Positions 58,330 to 64,000 of a stretch of 64,000 nucleotides of DNA are shown here, piece by piece. The stretch spans positions 2,542,001-2,606,000 of the forward strand of contig JACGCM010002435.1 in the NCBI GenBank assembly GCA_014058105.1, read 5' to 3'. Both the position numbers and the translations under genes were made by a program. The notes under the pieces were generated by a model. The model did not search any database. It was not told the DNA's origin and worked only from the letters and a program-made list of their open reading frames with translations. This DNA comes from Kingdonia uniflora. Lineage: Eukaryota > Streptophyta > Magnoliopsida > Ranunculales > Circaeasteraceae. Within the stretch, counting starts at the first letter, position 1. Every line of letters starts with the position of its first letter.

Positions 58330-59290
58330 ACCACCTCAACATTATCAATACTATCGTCTCCCCTTGTCGTTGGGGTTTCAATGTTTCCATCACTTTTAAC
58401 ACTTACCATAACAAAATCTTATTTTGCAATTAAGGTATTGATTTTATCATTAGAATCCAAAAACAACAATTTCTCCTATAACCCATCTCCCACCTCCCAT
58501 CTCCATATCTTCACCCATTGTAGTTAGGGTTTCAACTTTTTCCTCAGTTCTATCAAAATCAAAACCCATAATAGAACAACTAGAATTAGATGTAGTTACC
58601 TCAATTGGGGCTTCGATGTTAAGTGAAAAAGTGAAGAAGTGAAGAAGATGAGATCCCCAGAAGCGATGCCGAGAGATTGGAAAGATTCGTGAGGAGATGC
58701 GGTGATAATGTCTTTGCGATTGAGGGAGAAAGAAAGTTAGGGTTTCAGAGGTTGATGATGATGAGAGGTGAAGAGAGACGATGTCTTTGAGATCTTGTAG
58801 ATTAGGAGAAAGGTTTATTGTTGTTGGGATTTGAATTTTTAGGGTTTCTTTTGAATCCAATAATCGAATTCTCAGTTTCATTGTTATTCAAAGAGAGAGA
58901 GAGAGGTGAGGTAAGGGTTTTTGTGTGTGTTAATGATGATAATGAATACGGTATTTTGGTAGATTAAGTATAATAGCCGGTCGAACCGAAACCGAACCGA
59001 ATTTGATCGGTTTTCAATTTTAGAAATCGAAACCGAATCGCATAACCTGAAAATTGAACCAAACCGAAAAAAATGGTTCGATTTTTCAATTCTGTTGGTT
59101 TTTTGCTCAGCCATACTTTTAGGCTAGCGTTGCTTACAACTCTTTCAGCCAAAATACACACATTTTTATAAATTTAGCCCAGCCTCAAAACTTAAATGAG
59201 GATTGGGCTAGCAAATATCAAAATTTGAGCCCAACTGTTGGAGATGCTTCTAAACGGCTGATATCAAAACCATCGCCTCCCACCCACCAA
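58330..59290. other. Spacer upstream of the UBC gene
   Basis: A minus-strand open frame (58450-58881, 143 codons) starts MKLRIRLLDSKETLKIQ but shows no domain and is Ser/Thr-rich. I do not support it as a gene. 58975-59070 is rich in CCGAACCGAA-type words in both orientations (CGAAACCGAACCGAA, AACCAAACCGAA), common in plant nuclear repeats. A short GGCTAGC/GGGCTAGC pair lies near 59122 and 59206. Confidence 0.45.
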
Positions 59291-59718
59291 CCCGCACACA
59301 GAAAAAAAGACTCCATCCCAATACAAAATTTCACCCCAAAAAAAAAAACCCTGAAATCGGAATGATCGAATTGGAGATCTCAAAGTCCATTTCAACCTAA
59401 TTTAGTCTTGATTTCATTTCAATCTGTTTGGGAGATCGTTTTAGCTCCAAAGAGAGAGATCTCGGGTACTTTTTAAATCTTTTTGATTTGTTGTTGTGGT
59501 TGATTTCATGGTGTTTGCTTATGATTTATGGATGAAAAATTTGCGTATTTTTAGTTATAGTGTGATTGAGATTTGTTTACAAGTAAGGATAGAATTTGTG
59601 ATTGACATTTGATATTTTAGATATGAAAGTGAAGATTGTAGTTTGAGGCTGTGAGTATTGTAAGCTTTAATAAAACCCACCGATTTTCTTTCAAGTTAAA
59701 TCGGCTCATTTCCGCGCT

Positions 59719-60112
59719 TTTGGGGTATACGTAGTGTTAACAAGTATGTCATGAATTATATTGTATCAGTATGAAGGACGGACGAGGATGTGTTTGATCT
59801 CGTCATATTGTCAAATGAAGATTATGTTATGTGAATTAAATTGGTTGTTTGATTAGAGTTACACAAGAGTAATTAAAGTGAATTAGGGTTCGAGAGGGAT
59901 CCTTAATTATGATTTGGTTGAAGAAAAATACTACTTTCATTGATTCCTTACACATTGAAATAATCAATTTAACTAAAAGGAGTAAAAGTTTTCCATAGCT
60001 AAACTTTTTGTTCTAATTCGAAATCTAAGTTAAATCAAAAGGACTAACCTTAACAATAAAGACGCAATGCAAACTGCTAAATACGCAATAGAGAGAGATA
60101 GGTGCTCCCCCT

Positions 60113-60151
<39 letters not shown>

Positions 60152-61500
60152 AAGACAAACAAAACTTTGAGCCTCTCATGGATCTTTTCTTGCGAACAAA
60201 GAAGCAGAAATCTTGGTCGGTGGACAAAAGCAGACAAAAGAGTCATAAAAAAATGCTCGAAACATCCAACACTGAATCGATCAGAAGATCCTTCCAAAAA
60301 TACTCAGGTAGTGGAGCCAACTTCACCCTTTTTGATCGCAAGCTGAAATGATCCAATGACTGGTATTATTGGCCGGCGGTCTAGTTCATAGGAGTCAGCT
60401 TCTTTCTTCAATACCTTGCGGTCTTTCTTGATAAACAACTTCGGAAGGGCTAGATTGTTGGAGCTAATCCATGTGCTAGAACCAAGCGAAAGAGATCCTT
60501 CAAGCACCCGTAACATTCAACTGCGCAGTAGGATGGCTAGGCTACTCTTTGTCAAGGAGTGACGTTGAGTTGGAGTTGATGGTGGATTGGAATTGGATTT
60601 ATTTTCCTATTCGTTTGATGGGAGGGAGCTATTTATGTTTTGTCATCTTTTTTCGAGACATAGGTGGTTAACCCAAAATCTACCAAGAAACATTTGCTTT
60701 TGCGGTTTTGAGCATATCAATAACGCCAAATAGAAAACGAACAAGCTATTTTGATTCGCTAACGAGCTGTTTTTGTCGCTATGTTGTCAATATTAGTCTT
60801 TGTTCTAAATTATAATAATGGAAGAGTATATTTGTCCTTGTAAGAATTCTAAGCTAGAATTTGAAACCTTACATATGAAACTGAACTAATGAAGATTAAG
60901 ATTATAGTCTGGGGTTGTCAAAATAAGCCTTTGTAGTTGTCATCATGGACTGATTGTAGGGAGTTTTTCTCCTTACAGTCATAAACTACAAAGTATATAC
61001 GACCCATTATTTTGGGCCCTGCAACACTGCAGGGTCATCATAAACAATATGCACTGTCACCAAAGCAACTGGGTTTGGGGGTGGTTGGGAGGGGAGGATC
61101 TATTGTTCGAGTACTTAGCTTCGGAGGTCACCACTGGAGCACAAGTAACAGTCCAGGAGCGTCCATGGAAGACTCGACTCTTGACCATCATTTGGTTTGG
61201 CTGTTGCCTGTCATTGTTAGAGGAGGCAATCCAACTGTACGAGGCCACCTTTGCGTATTATGACCTTGTTCACCGCTTACACAAACTTATGTATGTCCGT
61301 TACTCCTAAACAAAATCAGTCATCACGCAGTCTTCTTTTTATTTGTCTCTCTCGTCCTACTACCGTCACCAGCGGAATCAGCCCATTCTCCATGGTTTTA
61401 GGGTATACTAGTATTAACGATTGTGTCGTGGTTATTGATAGTATCTGTACTTTATTTTGAAGGACAGACGGATGATGTGTTTGATCTTTTCTATGCGTTT
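59719..61500. repeat. Diverged direct repeat bracketing ~1.6 kb
   Basis: GGGGTATACGTAGTGTTAAC (about 59728) to GATGTGTTTGATCTCGTC (about 59800) is matched by AGGGTATACTAGTATTAACG (about 61400) to GATGTGTTTGATCTTTTC (about 61490). The blocks AAGGACGGACGAGGATGTGT and AAGGACAGACGGATGATGTG show the shared core. The copies are in the same orientation, about 1.67 kb apart. Confidence 0.6.
60106..60152. repeat. CT/GA microsatellite
   Basis: A run of CCCCCTC followed by about sixteen CT dinucleotides. On the opposite strand it creates an Arg/Glu-alternating open frame that is not a gene. Confidence 0.9.
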
Positions 61501-61983
61501 TGCTACCGAGTTTCAATTTGATCATTCCATTTGAAGGTTATGACATCCGGACTACTAGTTAGAAGATAGTGTTTATCCCCGGGTGTGTATGCTATACACA
61601 GGATGTGGCATATACCAAGGTCGGATGTTCTTATATCAAATAAAATTTCAAAAATATAGAGTTCGAGATTTCTGTTTGTTTTTTTTTTCTTTTTCTGAGA
61701 AGTTTGATATTTGGATGTAGAGCAATTTTTAGTTGTTTATTTAACATCTAAATAACTCATGGTTAGCATTATGAGAAAAGCCGTACTTTTTGTTTCTCGC
61801 AATTAGTTGGAAAATACTCTTTTCCGTTTATACGAGATGTTGTTTGTTCTTTCACCTGTCTCTCAAATAATTTATTAGCTTTACTAATTGAAGTATTTTC
61901 TTCTTACAAATTCTTTTGGTGTTTGGTATGACAGATTTAGGTTCACCGTCTATCCTTAAGATTTGTCTTGTAGCCGCTGTTTA

Positions 61984-62491
61984 ATGGCAGAAAAATCTTG
62001 CATTAAACGCCTTCAGAAGGAATATAGAGCGCTCTGTAAAGTATGTCACTGCAACATTTACTTTTTTTCTTTTGGTATTGTTGGAGCTAATGATAATGAA
62101 GTATATGTTTCTCTCTCTGTTTATTTTGGGGGCCATCACATTTATTATCTGGCCTTTTCCATCAATTTGGCAAGCAATTAGACTGGATTTGCATGTGGCA
62201 CAAACCTCAGAAATGCAATAAAATACTTGAGCGGTAAAAAAATAATGTAGGGGAGCGAAAGAAATTTGTGCAGTCATAACCTTTCTGGCATCCAATCAGC
62301 AGCCCACATTGATGAAGAATGCCACTTATAACTTCAATTACATGATTGAGTCTTTGGGTTCAGCTTGTTCTTGTTTTCAAAATTGTGGTTTTATTTTCCA
62401 TTCATGGTTCTAATTCCATCCTTCTTTAACTTGCAGGAGCCCGTATCTAATATTGTGGCCCGACCTTCACCAAATGATATCCTTGAGTGGC
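61984..62491 (+). CDS. Ubiquitin-conjugating enzyme E2, UBC32/33/34 type, first two coding exons
   Basis: The parent proteins are Ubc6-like E2 enzymes anchored in the ER membrane that pass ubiquitin to substrates in ER-associated degradation. Exon 1 (61984-62040) encodes MAEKSCIKRLQKEYRALCK, 19 codons ending at a GTATGT donor. Intron 1 is 396 bp. Exon 2 (62437-62491, after TTGCAG) encodes EPVSNIVARPSPNDILEW plus one base, followed by a GTGAGT donor. Residues match the N-terminal E2 helix and the 'ARPSPNDILEWH' block of this subfamily. No stops or shifts are seen and splice sites are canonical, so it is the best candidate for a live gene. Exons with the active-site Cys and the C-terminal membrane anchor are not in the window. 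Confidence 0.88.
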
Positions 62492-64000
62492 GTGAGTAAA
62501 CCTGCATTTCTTTCTCTTTTGTCATACATAATATATTTGGTTCTTTTCTTAATCATAATAATCATTTGGTTACTTTATAGTCAACTTCAAAATTATTTTA
62601 TACTTAGTTTAGTAATTTAGTTAAAGAGTATTTATTATCAAATGGTAGTAAAGTAAAGGTACCACCAGTAGAAGACTTTTCCTTACTTAATTCTTAAATA
62701 TATATCTTATTCTACATCCATGGCTAATAGATTTGTAAGAATATATAAGGACTGCCTTCTTAAGGAAAGAAGTAGAGTTACAGGACATTATTCTCTAGCT
62801 TAGATTTTATATTTGGTGTGCATAAGAAGTAGGCTGGTGAACATAGTTATTGGTTAGGGATGTCCTGTGAACGAATTTGGGACATGGTAAACTTTTTTGA
62901 AGTCCTGCTAGATAAATGCTCCCATTTCATTTGAAGCAGCAGACACTCGGTTGACACTTTGCAGTTTGGGTATGTCAAATCACCTTCCACCGAGTCTTCT
63001 TTGGAACAAATAACCAATCTGAAACAAATTTTGTGATAGTTCTCTTATTGTTAACAATGATGAAACTTAATAGGACTGAGCAACATTTTTAAAGAATTGG
63101 AACCTTCAATTGATATGTCAAAAAGTTTATGATCTGATCTAGGAGTACACATTCTAGTGTCCACACGTGTGGGCGTGCATCGGATTGTCCAACACGTGCG
63201 AACAGTGTTCTCTTCTACAAATATGGAGTGCCCATGTTACATTGTAAACGTAATTGAGTTGAGCCAAACAAAGAAACATGCTTGCCATAGAGAAATGATG
63301 AGATCTAAACCTGTAAAAGGTGTGGCTCGTCCTCTAGGGTTATCTTCCCTTAACGTATATCGGTATGTTCTACTGACCACACCCTAAAATGCCCTGCCTA
63401 AACTATATTCAAAGGAAAGATCTAACCCAGGTTTTTATCAAATATGCCCTTTGAAAGAATAACCTTCTATAGGTTTGCTGAGGCGTTGAGACGGGGGGTA
63501 AATTTAAACATTGACTGGAATTATAACTCACTATCCTAATTAGTGCTTCTACCATTTGTTCGTAAACCATCAGTACCTGCGTTCACTTACATTTTAGGTC
63601 AAGCAATCCTGTGTCTACTCCTACCACATTTACGTTCATTTATGTACTTCCCAACTCGTACGGTTCAATGATTTACTATTTGAATCAGAGATTCGTTCGA
63701 TTTATGTTCACGGTTTATTAGTTAATTCAACTTATTTTTTTTAATATTGATTCAACCTGTTTTCTTCAATAGCTGAGAATTTTTCTTCAAAGTTAAGGTT
63801 AATTTAGTTTGGGTCACTATTTATCTGGCACAAGCGCAGAATTTGTCAGTTAGGTGCCAAATAGATTGCCGCGCAAATTGAAGTAACCTTAGCTATGAGG
63901 AGAAAGTTTCTACAAGGGCAAACCAATGGGTCTTTGTGTATCTGTGGTCTTTAAGTGTACTCTTAAACAATAAATCGAATAATCTGGTTGTTGGTTTACA
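62492..64000 (+). other. Intron 2 of the UBC gene (to window end)
   Basis: I searched for the next expected exon (YVLEGSEGTPF-like) in all forward frames and did not see it, so the intron appears longer than 1.5 kb. The sequence is AT-rich. One short open frame (63157-63387) has no recognised domain. Confidence 0.5.

Larger units (their letters stand above)
59300..61983 (+). promoter_or_regulatory. Probable 5' leader and leader intron of the UBC gene
   Basis: A leader-like C/A-rich sequence (59270-59465) ends at CTCGGGTACTTTTT, a plausible donor near 59466. A plausible acceptor (GGTATGACAG, about 61933) lies 50 bp before the ATG at 61984. This would give a ~2.5 kb leader intron, a common layout in plant genes. 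Within it are a CT microsatellite, a diverged direct repeat (59719-59825 and 61396-61500) and short open frames (60025-60516 minus, 61012-61309 plus) without recognised domains. Some of the intron may be inserted sequence. The splice sites are inferred by eye. Confidence 0.4.

Noticed and set aside
58450..58881. 143-codon minus-strand open frame
   Set aside because: No recognisable domain, Ser/Thr-rich, no relatives in the window; probably chance.
60025..60297. Minus-strand open frame with an Arg/Glu run
   Set aside because: It is created by the CT microsatellite at 60106-60152.
1..64000. Many in-frame stops in otherwise conserved frames, sometimes at Gln, Tyr or Trp positions, as a hint of stop-codon reassignment or readthrough
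   Set aside because: The stops are of all three kinds, come with frameshifts and differ between paralogues. This is ordinary decay of dead transposon genes in a plant nucleus.
1..64000. CRISPR arrays, bacterial operons, rRNA genes
   Set aside because: The regular repeats present are transposon-internal tandem repeats or palindromes, and all gene families are plant nuclear or organellar.

Overview
The window is nuclear DNA of a flowering plant, most likely a eudicot. The signs are Ty3/gypsy, MULE, hAT and PIF/Harbinger elements of plant type, plant-only gene families (pentatricopeptide repeat, plant mobile domain, DUF707, armadillo-repeat kinesin, MUR3-like exostosin), GT-AG introns and plastid ndh sequence. 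It is a transposon graveyard: almost every recognisable reading frame carries stops or frameshifts. The only gene that looks intact is the start of a UBC32/33/34-type ubiquitin-conjugating enzyme gene at the right edge.

Layout, left to right. 1-8998 is the 3' part of a Tat-type Ty3/gypsy retrotransposon: integrase end, four 161-bp tandem repeats, a long antisense coiled-coil gene, a small glycine-rich reading frame and the 3' LTR. It sits in a first Mutator-like element (MULE 1, 8999-17460) that carries a DUF1985-like gene and a ~4.4 kb insert of organelle character with an ndhH-ndhA plastid fragment. MULE 1 faces a second, complete MULE (18205-28555, 9-bp target duplication). Their facing ends form a ~1 kb inverted repeat around a 744-bp loop. 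MULE 2 holds a degraded MuDR transposase plus passengers: a double GRF zinc-finger frame, tandem coiled-coil genes, an aspartate-rich frame and a relative of the glycine-rich frame in the retrotransposon.

29316-33875 is a complete hAT element (8-bp target duplication) with a broken BED/hAT transposase. 33.9-38.5 kb holds duplicated PPR gene pieces and a DUF707 exon, possibly carried by a Helitron. 38981-42219 is a MUR3-like exostosin gene fragment split by an intronless kinesin copy (39104-41849) with an A-rich tail and a perfect 16-bp target duplication, a clear retroposition event. 42866-52427 is a PIF/Harbinger-like unit with ORF1, a transposase broken by a 3.3 kb LTR-like insertion, and a plant-mobile-domain pseudogene. 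53110-58329 is a second gypsy element with both LTRs but no integrase. The UBC gene follows on the + strand and runs off the window.

The genes do not form a pathway. The story is nested insertion: retrotransposon in MULE, organelle-like DNA in MULE, retrocopy in exostosin gene, LTR in Harbinger transposase. Coordinates of exons and element ends were read by eye, and ends without a target duplication are approximate.
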